NCBI RefSeq assembly: GCF_004342065.1
Contig: NZ_SLZU01000028.1
Span: forward strand, 1 to 40,657
From: Primorskyibacter sedentarius
GTDB taxonomy: Bacteria > Pseudomonadota > Alphaproteobacteria > Rhodobacterales > Rhodobacteraceae
Length of the DNA stretch: 40,657 nt
Direction: 5' to 3'
Shown: piece by piece, positions 22,181 through 31,166 of the stretch
Position numbering within the stretch: position 1 is the stretch's first letter
Layout: every line of letters begins with the position of its first letter
Notes under the pieces: generated by a model
Database searches by the model: none
What the model saw: only the letters and a program-made list of their open reading frames with translations
Told to the model about the DNA's origin: nothing
Translations under genes and position numbers: made by a program

Positions 22181-23770
22181 ATGGGACATAAATTATCGGT
22201 ACTTGCCTTGATCGTGGCGCAGGCGGCAGTTGTCGCGGGGCCCGCGCTGGCTGCCCCCGCAGGGGAGTTCGTGATTGCGGTTCATCAGGAGCCGCAGGAT
22301 CTCGCGGCCCAAGGCGCCTACAAGGAAATCAACGCGCCCGGCCTGCGTAACGTGCTGGAACCCCTGATCGCGACCGACCCGGCAACCGGCGAATACATCC
22401 CGGTCCTGGCCACCTCGTGGGAGCGTGTGGATGACAAAACTGTCCGCGTCACCCTGCGTGAAGGCGTCAAGTTTCACGACAGCACCGACATGACCGCCGA
22501 AGCCGTCGCGGCCGCCGTCAGCTTTGTCTGGAACCCCGAAAGTTCCTTCACTATTCAGGAATACGCCGGTCCCGGCGTGATGAGCGCCAAGGCAACTGGC
22601 CCGCTTGAGATCGAAGTTACCTCGACCGAGCCGGACCCGATGCTGGAGTTCCGATTGACTCTCACCGGCATCTCCTCGGCCAAACAGATTGAAGAGCGCC
22701 CGGCGGAGCATTTCAGTCATCCCATCGGCACAGGGCCGTATGTCTTTGACGAATGGGTGCGCGGGCAATACTGGACCGCCAACGCCAACCTCGACTGGTG
22801 GGGCCTGAACGCCGAGGACGCCTACGGTGAAGCCACGCCGCAGTTCGAAACCCTGCGCTTTGTCTTCCGCCCAGAAGGGTCGGCCCGCAACGCTATGGTT
22901 CGCACCGGCGAGGCGCATCTGGCCACCAACCCATCGCCCGAGGACTGTGTCGCAGCCGAGGACAATGACGGCTATTCCTGCGTCACCGGCCCTTCGGATG
23001 CCTATCTTTACGGGCGGCTGGATCAATCTCTGCACGCCCATCCCGCGTTGCAGGACATACGGGTGCGCAAGGCGATCTTTCACGCGCTGGACTATGAAGG
23101 TATCGCAGATCTTATTGGTCTCGCCTCTGTTCCGCAGGGCCAGTTGGGCACGCCCGACATGCTGGGCTTCAACGAGAACCTGTCGCAATACGAGTACAAC
23201 CCCGATTTCGCTCGCCAGCTTGTGGAAGAGGCCCGCGCCGATGGCGTTGACGTCGATGGGCTGGTTGTGGAAGTCGTCGGACGCAGCAGCACGCCGCGCG
23301 TCGGTTCGGTAACCGAGGTGATCGGCTTCTTCCTCGATCAGGTCGGCATCAAGACTGAGATCAACGTACAGCTTCCTGACGTCTTCAACCCGCGGGTCCG
23401 CATCAAGGGCTACGTTGAAGAAGCGCCCCGTGCAATGATGCAGGTGCATGTGAAGCAGAATGCCTCCGGCGAGTTCGGCACCAACATGCTGGGCAACTAC
23501 GCCTGCCCCAACATCGACGATCCCTCGGGTGCTTCGCGGTCGTCGGTCCATTGCAACCCGGAATTCGATGCCAAACTCGCCACCGCGCTGACCCTGTCGG
23601 GCGACGAGCGCGATGCCGCGCTGAAGGAGCTTGTGGGCTTTCTCTACGGGCAATACCCGATCATCCCGTTGGCGCTACTCGACAAGGGATATCTGGTCGG
23701 CGACCAGTACAACTACACTTTCGGGGTGGACCACCGGTTCCTCGCGGTGAATGTGACGCCAAAGCAATAA
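22181..23770 (+). CDS. ABC importer substrate-binding protein (peptide/opine SBP_bac_5 type)
   Basis: A 529-residue periplasmic binding protein with a Sec signal (about 25 residues, ending ALAAPAG). ATG 22181 follows GGAGGAGG at good spacing. The body matches the family 5 (oligopeptide, nickel, opine) binding proteins: LEPLIATDPATGEYIPVLATSWE, VTLREGVKFHDSTDMTAEAV, HPIGTGPYVFDEWVRGQ and DIRVRKAIFHALDYEGI. It is the first gene of a rightward five-gene transport operon under the operator at 22088. The ligand is unknown; nearby phosphatase, kinase and dehydrogenase favour a sugar-, cyclitol- or opine-like compound over peptides. Confidence 0.92.
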   Translation: MGHKLSVLALIVAQAAVVAGPALAAPAGEFVIAVHQEPQDLAAQGAYKEINAPGLRNVLEPLIATDPATGEYIPVLATSWERVDDKTVRVTLREGVKFHDSTDMTAEAVAAAVSFVWNPESSFTIQEYAGPGVMSAKATGPLEIEVTSTEPDPMLEFRLTLTGISSAKQIEERPAEHFSHPIGTGPYVFDEWVRGQYWTANANLDWWGLNAEDAYGEATPQFETLRFVFRPEGSARNAMVRTGEAHLATNPSPEDCVAAEDNDGYSCVTGPSDAYLYGRLDQSLHAHPALQDIRVRKAIFHALDYEGIADLIGLASVPQGQLGTPDMLGFNENLSQYEYNPDFARQLVEEARADGVDVDGLVVEVVGRSSTPRVGSVTEVIGFFLDQVGIKTEINVQLPDVFNPRVRIKGYVEEAPRAMMQVHVKQNASGEFGTNMLGNYACPNIDDPSGASRSSVHCNPEFDAKLATALTLSGDERDAALKELVGFLYGQYPIIPLALLDKGYLVGDQYNYTFGVDHRFLAVNVTPKQ

Positions 23771-23784
23771 GCCGGACACGTCCT

Positions 23785-23811
23785 GCGCGGATCGCCTCTT
23801 GCGGTTCGCGC
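23785..23811 (+). other. mRNA hairpin between binding-protein and permease genes
   Basis: An 11-bp stem with two G-U pairs (23785-23795 with 23801-23811) closes a five-base loop. No T-run follows, so it more likely protects the abundant upstream mRNA or partly attenuates transcription than terminates it, a common arrangement after binding-protein genes. Confidence 0.5.
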
Positions 23812-23840
23812 CATACTGACTTCAGCCAAGGTTTTGCCCG

Positions 23841-24812
23841 ATGCCATACCTGCTCAGACGTTTCATACAATCATTTATATTGCTGTTTTTCTTGATCTCC
23901 TTCGTGTTCGTCGTCGGTCGTATCATCGGCGACCCGGCGCTCATTATGCTGGGAACCAGCGCCAGCGAAACCGCGCTTGACCAGTTGCGCGAAAATCTCG
24001 GACTTAACCAGCCGATCTGGCAGCAATACCTGGTTTTCCTGAGCGACCTGACGCAGGGCGATTTCGGGGTCAGCTTCCGCTATGGCTTTTCGATGATGCC
24101 TTCGGATGCCCTGCGTTCCGAGGGCACACCGGTGCTGCCCATCGTGCTGAGCCGCTTGCCCGCGACCTTTATGTTGGCGGGGACATCTCTGGTCTTTGCC
24201 TTTTCGCTCGCCGTGGTGCTGGGCTGCCTCGCGGCGATGCATCCACGGTCGTGGATCGACAACCTGGTCAATGTGATCTCTCTGGCCTCGGTCTCGCTGG
24301 TGCAGTTCTGGCTGGGCCTGATCCTGATCATCATTTTCAGCGTGCACATGGGCATTCTGCCCACCGGCGGCTTCGGCACCTGGCAACATCTAATACTGCC
24401 CGCTCTGACACTGGCTGCGCGGCCCTTAGGGCGGATTTCCCAAGTGGTGCGCAGCGCCATGCTGGACGAGTTGTCAAAGCCCTATATTTCCGCCGCGCGC
24501 GCCAAGGGCGTGCCGGAGTGGCGCGTGGTCTTTGTACATGCGCTCAAAAACGCCTCGATCCCAATCGTGACCATCACCGGGGATGAGTTGTCGCAGCTTC
24601 TCACCGGGGCGATGCTGGTCGAGACGGTGTTTGCATGGCCCGGCGTTGGCCTCTTGCTGATCGACTCACTGGGGCGGCGCGACCTGCCGATGGTGCAGGC
24701 GGGCATCTGCGTGGTGGCGGCGCTGGTAATCTTCGTGAACCTCGCGGTGGACTTCGCCTATACGGTGCTGAACCCGCGCATCCAGATGGACAACCGGGGG
24801 GGGCGGGCATGA
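23841..24812 (+). CDS. ABC importer permease (DppB/OppB type)
   Basis: A 323-residue inner-membrane permease with six hydrophobic segments. It starts MPYLLRRFIQSFILLFFLISFVFV, has the typical LGLNQPIWQQYLVFL segment, and carries the EAA loop with ISAARAKGVPEWRVVFVHALKNASIPIVT. The EAA loop contacts the ATPase subunits. The stop overlaps the next permease gene (ATGA), so the two are translated together as the channel heterodimer. Confidence 0.93.
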   Translation: MPYLLRRFIQSFILLFFLISFVFVVGRIIGDPALIMLGTSASETALDQLRENLGLNQPIWQQYLVFLSDLTQGDFGVSFRYGFSMMPSDALRSEGTPVLPIVLSRLPATFMLAGTSLVFAFSLAVVLGCLAAMHPRSWIDNLVNVISLASVSLVQFWLGLILIIIFSVHMGILPTGGFGTWQHLILPALTLAARPLGRISQVVRSAMLDELSKPYISAARAKGVPEWRVVFVHALKNASIPIVTITGDELSQLLTGAMLVETVFAWPGVGLLLIDSLGRRDLPMVQAGICVVAALVIFVNLAVDFAYTVLNPRIQMDNRGGRA

Positions 24813-25774
24813 GCGCCGTTCAGACTAACACGGTTCCGCAGGTGGAAGAGCACGACCGTGCCGCTTCGATCACCGGACGGGCCTATCTCAGCGCGCTGAT
24901 GCGCGACCGGGTGGCCTTTATCGCGGCGATCTTCCTTACACTGCTGCTGATCGCCGCTGCCGGGGCCGATTTCCTTGCACCCTATGATCCCAACCGGGCT
25001 AACTTGGGCGCGCGTTTTATAGCCCCCTTCGGCACGGCGCGGGATGGCGGGTTTCACCTACTGGGCACCGATGAGCTTGGGCGCGACCTATTTTCGCGGC
25101 TTATGCATGGCGCCCGCGTGTCGATGTCTATAGGCCTTTTGGGCGCACTCTGCTCCGGCGCAGTCGGCATCACACTGGGGGTTCTCGCCGGTTTCTATCG
25201 CGGCCTGCTGGAAGACCTTCTGATGCGCGCCGTGGACGGCATGATGGCGCTGCCCTCTCTCTTGATCGCGCTGTTCATCCTGTTCGTGATCGGACCGGGC
25301 TTTGGCAACCTGATCCTCATCTTCACGTTGCTGCACTGGATGGTCTTTGCCCGCATGGCGCGGTCGTTGACGCTCAACCACCAGCAGCACACCTATATCA
25401 CGGCGGCTCGCGCCATCGGCGCCAGCGATACTCGGATCATCCTGACGCACCTGCTGCCTAATATGGTCTCGCCGCTGATCGTGCTCTTCACGCTGGAAAT
25501 CGCGGTGCTGATCCTGTCAGAAGCGTCGCTCTCATTCCTCGGCTTCGGAGTGCAGGCGCCGCAATCCTCTTGGGGTCTGATGATCGCACGGGGACGGGAA
25601 TACATCAGTTCCGCTTGGTGGCTGGTGGTCATGCCGGGGGCTGCGATCTTCTTGACCGCTCTGGCGCTGAACCTCGTCGCTGCCTGGGCGAGGGCGATCA
25701 CCGACCCGGTACAACGCTGGCGCTGGCTGACCCCGCCGCGCCGCAAGAACCAGCCAATCGAAGACGATGAGTGA
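24809..25774 (+). CDS. ABC importer permease (DppC/OppC type)
   Basis: A 321-residue second permease. It has the cytoplasmic N-terminus of OppC proteins, a first membrane segment (VAFIAAIFLTLLLIAAAGADF), then HLLGTDELGRDLFSRLMHGARVS, a strong DppC/OppC signature. The EAA loop is YITAARAIGASDTRIILTHLLPNMVSPLIV and the end is ARAITDPVQRWRW. ATG 24809 overlaps the first permease stop, and its own end overlaps the following ATPase start by eight bases. Confidence 0.94.
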   Translation: MSAVQTNTVPQVEEHDRAASITGRAYLSALMRDRVAFIAAIFLTLLLIAAAGADFLAPYDPNRANLGARFIAPFGTARDGGFHLLGTDELGRDLFSRLMHGARVSMSIGLLGALCSGAVGITLGVLAGFYRGLLEDLLMRAVDGMMALPSLLIALFILFVIGPGFGNLILIFTLLHWMVFARMARSLTLNHQQHTYITAARAIGASDTRIILTHLLPNMVSPLIVLFTLEIAVLILSEASLSFLGFGVQAPQSSWGLMIARGREYISSAWWLVVMPGAAIFLTALALNLVAAWARAITDPVQRWRWLTPPRRKNQPIEDDE

Positions 25775-26804
25775 GCAGGAGGCCAAGATGCGTGCCATGC
25801 AACAATCCGAAACACAAGGTGCGGCTCCAGCCCCGCTGCTCGACGTCCGAGATCTGCGGGTGACCTTTGACACGCCCCACGGGCTTGTCCGGGCCGTCGG
25901 CGGGGTCAGCTGGACTCTCTCGCCGGGCGAAACGCTGGGCATTATCGGCGAAAGCGGCTCTGGCAAGAGCGTCGGCCTAGAAGCTATAATGGGGCTAATC
26001 AAGACGCCCCCGGGACATGTCTCGGGCCAGGTGATGTTCGATAGACGCGACGTGCTGACCATGCCGGAACGCGATCGGCGACAGCTTCGCGGCGAAAAGA
26101 TTGCGATGATCTTTCAAGACGCGATGAGCGCGTTGAACCCCAGCCTGACCGTAGGCACCCAGATCGCCGAGGTCTATCGGCTGCGTCGCAAATGTAGCCA
26201 TGCTGATGCCGAGCGTAAGGCCATCGAGCTAATGGACCGGGTCAAGATCCCCTCGGCCAAGACGCGGATCGGCAATTACCCACATGAGTTTTCCGGCGGC
26301 ATGTGCCAGCGGGTCATGATCGCCACGGCGCTGGCGCTGAACCCGCAGATCCTGATCGCGGATGAGCCTACGACAGCGCTGGATGTAACCGTGCAACGCC
26401 AGATCATGACGCTACTGGCCGAGTTGCAGCGCGAGGATGGTATGGCGCTGGTACTTATAACCCATGATCTTGGGCTGGTTGCCGAAACCGTGGATCGGGC
26501 GATGGTCATGTATGCCGGGCGGCTGGTAGAAAGCGCGCCAGTGTCGGCCCTCTTCGAGGTCCCATCGCATCCCTATACTCGCGGGTTGATCCGGTCGATG
26601 CCGCGGATCGACGGCGCAAGTGGCAAATTGCACGCGATCGGCGGCACGCCCCCAGCCGCCGGACGGATGCCCAAGGGCTGTGCCTTCCACCCGCGCTGTG
26701 AAATGCGCGTCGAACGCTGCGGCATCGAACGCCCGAACCTGCGGCCCGTCGGTAAAAATCGTGCCGCCGCTTGTCACCTAGCCGAGGAGATCCCCCATGT
26801 CTGA
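25767..26804 (+). CDS. ABC importer ATPase (DppD/OppD type)
   Basis: A 345-residue ATPase. Walker [12 protein letters not shown]-loop [14 protein letters not shown] signature SGGMCQR and Walker [13 protein letters not shown] are all intact, followed by the switch His in LITHDLGLV. The C-terminal oligopeptide-ABC extension holds the Cys-rich [15 protein letters not shown] segment. It overlaps the permease before it by eight bases and the second ATPase after it by eight. It energises uptake with its DppF-type partner. Confidence 0.95.
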   Translation: MSEQEAKMRAMQQSETQGAAPAPLLDVRDLRVTFDTPHGLVRAVGGVSWTLSPGETLGIIGESGSGKSVGLEAIMGLIKTPPGHVSGQVMFDRRDVLTMPERDRRQLRGEKIAMIFQDAMSALNPSLTVGTQIAEVYRLRRKCSHADAERKAIELMDRVKIPSAKTRIGNYPHEFSGGMCQRVMIATALALNPQILIADEPTTALDVTVQRQIMTLLAELQREDGMALVLITHDLGLVAETVDRAMVMYAGRLVESAPVSALFEVPSHPYTRGLIRSMPRIDGASGKLHAIGGTPPAAGRMPKGCAFHPRCEMRVERCGIERPNLRPVGKNRAAACHLAEEIPHV

Positions 26805-27819
26805 CACCCCGGTGTTCGAGGTACGTGACATTCGCAAAGACTACGTGCTTGGCAAACCCGGCCTTTTTGGCGGCAAGCTGCGCACTTTGGCTGCGGTGCG
26901 TGATGTAAGCTTTACGCTGTGTCGCGGCGAAACCGTGGGCCTTGTTGGCGAATCTGGCTGCGGCAAGTCGAGCCTCGCCCGCACCGTTCTGCGCCTCAAT
27001 GAGCCGACCGGTGGGGAAGTGCGCTATCACGGGCAGAACATTCTCGATCTGCCCAAGGCCGAGATGCAGAAGCTGCGCCGCCATATTCAGGTGGTGTTCC
27101 AGGACCCTTACAGTTCGCTCGACCCGCGCTTTACCGTGCGCCGCATCCTGTCCGAACCGTGGCAGGTCTTTCCCGAGATCGTACCGCCAGAGAAGCGCGA
27201 GGCGCGTGTGGCGGAACTGCTGTCACTTGTCGGGCTGAACCCCTCGGACGCCGACCGCTATCCGCATCAGTTCTCGGGCGGGCAGCGTCAACGGATCGGC
27301 ATCGCCCGGGCACTGGCGCTCGAGCCCGAGGTGATTGTCTGTGACGAAGCAGTCTCAGCGCTCGATGTTTCGGTTCAGGCGCAGGTGGTGAACCTGCTCA
27401 AGGATCTGCAGGACAAACTCGGGCTGGCCTATCTTTTCATTGCGCATGACCTGTCAGTGGTGCGTCATATCTCGGACCGTGTGATCGTGATGTACCTAGG
27501 CCAGGTGGTCGAGGAAGGCCCGACCGACGAAGTGTTTCGCAACCCCAGGCACCCCTATACCGTTGCCCTGCTATCTGCCGTGCCGCTGCCCGACCCGAAA
27601 CGGCGCAACCGCGAGGTGATCGTGCTAGAAGGCGAGGTGCCGAACCCGATCTTTCCGCCCGCTGGCTGCCCGTTCCACCCCCGCTGCGCCCATGCGCGCG
27701 ACATTTGCCGGTCAACGCTGCCGCCGGTGCGCAAGATTGGCGAAGCCAGCGCGCGATGTCATTTCGCGGATGAACTGGACATATCCGGGATAGCGCCGAC
27801 GATCGAACACGAAAGTTGA
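26797..27819 (+). CDS. ABC importer ATPase (DppF/OppF type)
   Basis: A 340-residue ATPase with Walker [15 protein letters not shown]-loop [12 protein letters not shown], signature [15 protein letters not shown] and Walker [15 protein letters not shown]. The C-terminal extension [15 protein letters not shown] is the usual oligopeptide-ABC Cys cluster. It is the last gene of the transport operon; no T-tailed terminator is visible behind it, only a GC-rich stretch near 27822. Confidence 0.95.
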   Translation: MSDTPVFEVRDIRKDYVLGKPGLFGGKLRTLAAVRDVSFTLCRGETVGLVGESGCGKSSLARTVLRLNEPTGGEVRYHGQNILDLPKAEMQKLRRHIQVVFQDPYSSLDPRFTVRRILSEPWQVFPEIVPPEKREARVAELLSLVGLNPSDADRYPHQFSGGQRQRIGIARALALEPEVIVCDEAVSALDVSVQAQVVNLLKDLQDKLGLAYLFIAHDLSVVRHISDRVIVMYLGQVVEEGPTDEVFRNPRHPYTVALLSAVPLPDPKRRNREVIVLEGEVPNPIFPPAGCPFHPRCAHARDICRSTLPPVRKIGEASARCHFADELDISGIAPTIEHES

Positions 27820-28081
27820 GCGCGGGCGCCTTGAATTACGAAGGAACTGGCATTGGACAGGTAGTGGGCGAAACCTGATGGTCTCATGCCGCCATTTTTG
27901 TGTTGGAAACTGATAGCTAACCTTCAAACACGTGGGTCTCGGGTGACTGCTGGTTTGTGAGCGCCCTACGGTGACCATCTTATGCGAAGACGGTTTACAT
28001 GCGAGCGTTCTCGATGTCATAGAGGCAAGCTTCTGCTCGAAACTTCGGTATCGCGTAAGCGTCCGATCTGACCGCACTATG
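27820..28081. other. Gap after the ABC operon
   Basis: Some 260 bases without a supported gene. Short frames on both strands have no recognisable motif. It ends at the sharp boundary of the right direct repeat. Confidence 0.4.
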
Positions 28082-28519
28082 GTGCGATCATCCACTGCGG
28101 CGCAGCGCGCGTATTTTGCCCTTAGCCACACATCCCGTCACTATTCACCGCGTCAGCTCGTCGGCGATCAGGCCGACGATGCTGGCGTAGGCCATTGTGC
28201 CATCGGGTTGCTCGACCCGTGAGAGGGACTTGGCGACGTCCTCGGGACGCAGGCCGTGTTGGAGCAACAGGGAAATCATGACGCAGGCGTCCTGGATTTG
28301 AAATTCGAGCTGGGAGCCGGATTTGAACCCTGCCGAGTAGAAGACTTCGCGTGGCCTTTCAGGCTCATCGGGATCATAGCCGATGGACAGGTGGACGTTG
28401 TGGCCTTCGGGCGTGGTGACTTTCCGGTTTTCGGCCAGGCGACGCGTCGGCAGATCATGGCGCGGATCGGGGGTCTTTTTATAGCGCGGCATCGGAGCCT
28501 CCTATGATCTGGTTACGGC
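28082..28519 (+). repeat. Long direct repeat, right copy
   Basis: The 438-base partner of 15998-16433, same orientation. This copy carries the intact TSCPD-like gene and is followed by the virB operon tail, so it is probably the original copy and the left one the duplicate. Confidence 0.92.
28145..28492 (-). CDS. TSCPD-domain-like small protein
   Basis: A 115-residue soluble protein starting at ATG 28492 with AGGAGG five bases ahead. The central PREVFYSAGFKSGSQLEFQ and following ACVMISLLLQHGLRPEDVAKSLSR, then SIVGLIADEL, fit the pattern of the TSCPD domain found at the end of B12-type ribonucleotide reductases and as stand-alone proteins. No enzyme core is present. The gene is the last of the leftward virB run, about 100 bases past the small membrane protein. 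A role in transfer is not known; a regulatory or nucleotide-related role is possible. A frameshifted duplicate lies at 16060-16406. Confidence 0.65.
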   Translation of the reverse strand: MPRYKKTPDPRHDLPTRRLAENRKVTTPEGHNVHLSIGYDPDEPERPREVFYSAGFKSGSQLEFQIQDACVMISLLLQHGLRPEDVAKSLSRVEQPDGTMAYASIVGLIADELTR

Positions 28520-28591
28520 CGGGATCGGGCAGGCGCGCAGCCTGACCGGCCAGCCCCAGCGACGATCCGTCACGAGACTGACCAAGACAGC

Positions 28592-28738
28592 CTAGAACAG
28601 CGCGGCCTTGACGACGTTGAAGACGTACACGGCAAAGACGAAAACGGTTACGACAGGGGCCGCGGCTATCATCAGTTTCCAATTGTCTTTAGCCTCGAAT
28701 TCACGATCGCGCTCATATTCTTCATACCAGTCCATCAT
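28592..28738 (-). CDS. Small single-span membrane protein after virB6
   Basis: A 48-residue protein with an acidic N-terminal half (MMDWYEEYERDREFEAKD) and one membrane helix (residues 22-43, MIAAAPVVTVFVFAVYVFNVV). The ATG overlaps the virB6 stop (TAATG) and has GGGAGG six bases ahead, which strongly supports real, coupled translation. I know no named family. A small T4SS accessory or entry-exclusion-like membrane protein is possible, but that is speculation. Confidence 0.75.
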   Translation of the reverse strand: MMDWYEEYERDREFEAKDNWKLMIAAAPVVTVFVFAVYVFNVVKAALF

Positions 28739-29757
28739 TATCTCCCTCCCTTAAATCGGGTTGCGATTGTGTTGATCCTGGCTGCGTGGGCCGCCATGGC
28801 GGCTTTGCTTTGCTGCGCCGTCTGGACGGGGTTCACGACCGTCTGTTTTACAGCACGAGCCCCGCTCGCCATCCCACCGACAGCAGAACGCTGAGCATAC
28901 GCACCCACATTCTCGGAAACCTTGTCCTTGATATAGAAATTCCCGGTGATTGCGGCAACCAACATGGGTGTCACAGTGAGCAATACAGTGCACAGCAGGA
29001 CCGCCATGATGACCGGCACCAGCTCCCCCAGCGAGGAAATGCCAGCCGGATCTCCGAGGGAATCTAGCGCTGATTTGATCAGACCGATGATCGTCGCAAA
29101 AACACCGGAGATCACGACGGGAAACAGGGCAAAGGCGAATATCGCGGACAACCAGCGTTCGAAGTGCGACTTGGTGAAGTCAAACATCGACAGAAGGATC
29201 ATCATCGGGGCGATGCCGATGAGTATTGTCAGGGCGACGCGCGAAGCGATCAGCAGCGCCGTTGCCACGGCGGAGAACAGACCCATGAGAAACAGGAAGA
29301 GGGCGTTGAACACGGGGCCGCCAACAACGCCGAGGTTGCTGGCCGCATTCCCGGAAAACCTGCCAAGAGACTCCGTAAAGACGTCAAACTCGGCCGCAAA
29401 ACTGCCATAACCGTCCGCTGCGATCCCTCCATCCAAGGCTGGTGATGCGCCATTGACGGAGGCAATCAAGGCGCCACCCACCGTTTCGAGAAAGGAAAAA
29501 ACCGTGTTGGCCACGGAGTTGAATTGCGTCCAGTTTTGAAAGAAGAGGGCGATCAGGATCAGCTTGACGCCCATGCGAATGGCGTCTGACCAGAGGACAG
29601 GCTGGACTTGCATTGCGGCGTTCATGAAGACCAGGATTGCCAGAAAGGTTGCCATCAACTGCCCGAACAGACCAAGGGCGGCGGAGACTGCCCCGAACTG
29701 GCTTTGGCCCACCGCGTCCAAAAAGCTGACCACCGCGTCATAATAGGTTTCAACCAT
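28738..29757 (-). CDS. virB6: VirB6-type polytopic membrane protein
   Basis: A 339-residue inner-membrane channel component with six to seven hydrophobic segments, among them FGQLMATFLAILVFM, VKLILIALFFQNW and ALTILIGIAPMMILLSMFD followed by FERWLSAIFAFALFPVVISG. The latter W-containing stretch is the conserved VirB6/TrbL region. The last 50 residues are cytosolic, Ala-rich and basic. It has GGAGTG ahead of ATG 29757. In most P-type systems virB6 sits between virB5 and virB8; here it follows virB11 and an unknown gene. Confidence 0.92.
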   Translation of the reverse strand: MVETYYDAVVSFLDAVGQSQFGAVSAALGLFGQLMATFLAILVFMNAAMQVQPVLWSDAIRMGVKLILIALFFQNWTQFNSVANTVFSFLETVGGALIASVNGASPALDGGIAADGYGSFAAEFDVFTESLGRFSGNAASNLGVVGGPVFNALFLFLMGLFSAVATALLIASRVALTILIGIAPMMILLSMFDFTKSHFERWLSAIFAFALFPVVISGVFATIIGLIKSALDSLGDPAGISSLGELVPVIMAVLLCTVLLTVTPMLVAAITGNFYIKDKVSENVGAYAQRSAVGGMASGARAVKQTVVNPVQTAQQSKAAMAAHAARINTIATRFKGGR

Positions 29758-29763
29758 CGCCCA

Positions 29764-30195
29764 TCACTCCTGCGATCTCAGGTGGATGCATTTTTGACGA
29801 ATGGCCGGGGTGAACGCGTCGGCTGCGCGCCGTCGGTAGTCTGAGACCATATCCATTCCAATCGCGCCTGATGTAACGGGCTCCGTGATTTCCAGGAACT
29901 CTTCCCTGATGGGCTCATAGGGCGGGAAGAGATCATCGCAGGTACATACCTCAGCCGCTGCGATCTTTTCGGCCCTCTCCATGTCATAGAGCGCCATGCC
30001 GACTTGCGACTTCCAATGCTCATCGCCCCGCTGCACGGCCAGCCAGCCTGGTCGGTGCTCTTGCGACTTGCAGAACTTGCGCTGCGCCGGATCTACGTAC
30101 TCCGTACGCAGCTTTTCCAGCTCCATTGGCGTCAGCTCTGTCGCCTGTGCGGTGCCCGCAAGGCAGATGATGATTGTCAGAAGTGCCTGTTTCAT
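29764..30195 (-). CDS. Exported protein of unknown family between virB11 and virB6
   Basis: A 143-residue protein with a Sec signal peptide (MKQALLTIIICLAGTAQA) and a mature part with four Cys (FCKSQEH, VCTCDD, KCIHL), suggesting disulfides in the periplasm. The start overlaps the virB11 stop (ATGA) and the stop is six bases from the virB6 start. I do not recognise the family. Tight packing inside the operon implies a transfer role, such as a periplasmic chaperone or VirB6 partner. Confidence 0.8.
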   Translation of the reverse strand: MKQALLTIIICLAGTAQATELTPMELEKLRTEYVDPAQRKFCKSQEHRPGWLAVQRGDEHWKSQVGMALYDMERAEKIAAAEVCTCDDLFPPYEPIREEFLEITEPVTSGAIGMDMVSDYRRRAADAFTPAIRQKCIHLRSQE

Positions 30196-31166
30196 TCGCT
30201 GATCTCCTGTCCAGGCAAGAAAAACTCTATGATACCGCGTTGCCCTGCAACTTTAGCGGTATGAACGATAACATCAATCGACTGCCCGATGTATGACACC
30301 ATTTCGGAATAGGTCATGCCGGGGGTGGCTTCGAGCGCGGCTTGCGCCAGGCGCGACACCGCCAGCCGAGCCGTGTCAGCGTGCAGCGTCGTGATCGAGC
30401 CGCCATGCCCGGTGTTGATCGCCTTGAGGAAGGTATAGGCGTCCCGGTTGCGCACTTCGCTCAGGATGATCCGGTCGGGCCGCATTCTGAGACAGGCTTG
30501 CAGCAGCTTTTCAGAACTGCGGTAGTCATCGTTTTCCAGCGAGACCAGCATGACCTTGTTGGGCTGTTGTGGCAGCAGGTCCGGGGCGTCCTCGATGGTG
30601 ATGATGCGTTCCGCGTCCGAGATCATTGCCTGGAGGTGCCGCGCCACCATTGTCTTGCCCGAAGACGTGCCACCCGACACGATCAGGTTCAGCTTGTGCT
30701 CCACACAGAACCGCAGGGCCGCATCCAGAGAATTGGACTCCGCCAGCTGTTTCATCTCCCGGTTTCTTTCGGCGCGCTGCGCATCGGAGCTGATGGGCTT
30801 GCCATGCAGAAACGTGGGCTTGATGATCTCTGCCTGCGGGCTGAAGAAGCGCAGCGCCACGGCATAGCCGGTTTCCAACGCGGGTGCTGCCACCACCTGC
30901 GCCCGTATCCGCCATTGCTCGAAATCGAGGGATACCGAGAAGACAGGTTTCTGTTCGGAAAACCGAATGCTGGCCTCATTGGCAATCTGCGTCACAAGTT
31001 GCTTCAGGTCCGCAGGCGTCAAGCCAAGCCCCTCGGCCCGCGCCATGTTGACGTCGCCACGTCGCTCGACCCAGACACCGAGATCCTGGTTGATCACAAT
31101 CTCGACCAGATCGTCGGTCAGAAGGGGGCGCAGGCAGGACATGGCTTGTGAGAGATAGCTGCTCAT
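30192..31166 (-). CDS. virB11: VirB11-type ATPase
   Basis: A 324-residue hexameric traffic ATPase. Walker A is GGTSSGKT at 165-172, followed by RIITIEDAPDL (Asp box), ENDDYRSSEKLLQACLRMRPDRIILSEVRNRDAY (Walker B) and the His box GHGGSITTLHAD. The N-terminal domain reads LTDDLVEIVINQDLGVWVE. It powers pilus assembly and DNA transfer from the inner-membrane face. It overlaps virB10 upstream by four bases and the unknown exported gene downstream. Confidence 0.96.
   Translation of the reverse strand: MSSYLSQAMSCLRPLLTDDLVEIVINQDLGVWVERRGDVNMARAEGLGLTPADLKQLVTQIANEASIRFSEQKPVFSVSLDFEQWRIRAQVVAAPALETGYAVALRFFSPQAEIIKPTFLHGKPISSDAQRAERNREMKQLAESNSLDAALRFCVEHKLNLIVSGGTSSGKTMVARHLQAMISDAERIITIEDAPDLLPQQPNKVMLVSLENDDYRSSEKLLQACLRMRPDRIILSEVRNRDAYTFLKAINTGHGGSITTLHADTARLAVSRLAQAALEATPGMTYSEMVSYIGQSIDVIVHTAKVAGQRGIIEFFLPGQEISE

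Noticed and set aside
22193-23653. A 486-residue minus-strand frame under the ABC binding-protein gene
   Set aside because: It is antisense to a binding protein with a signal peptide and family motifs; the reverse product has no known features.
15998-28519. Composite transposon flanked by insertion sequences
   Set aside because: The flanking repeats encode a TSCPD-like protein and no transposase, and no terminal inverted repeats or target duplications are visible.
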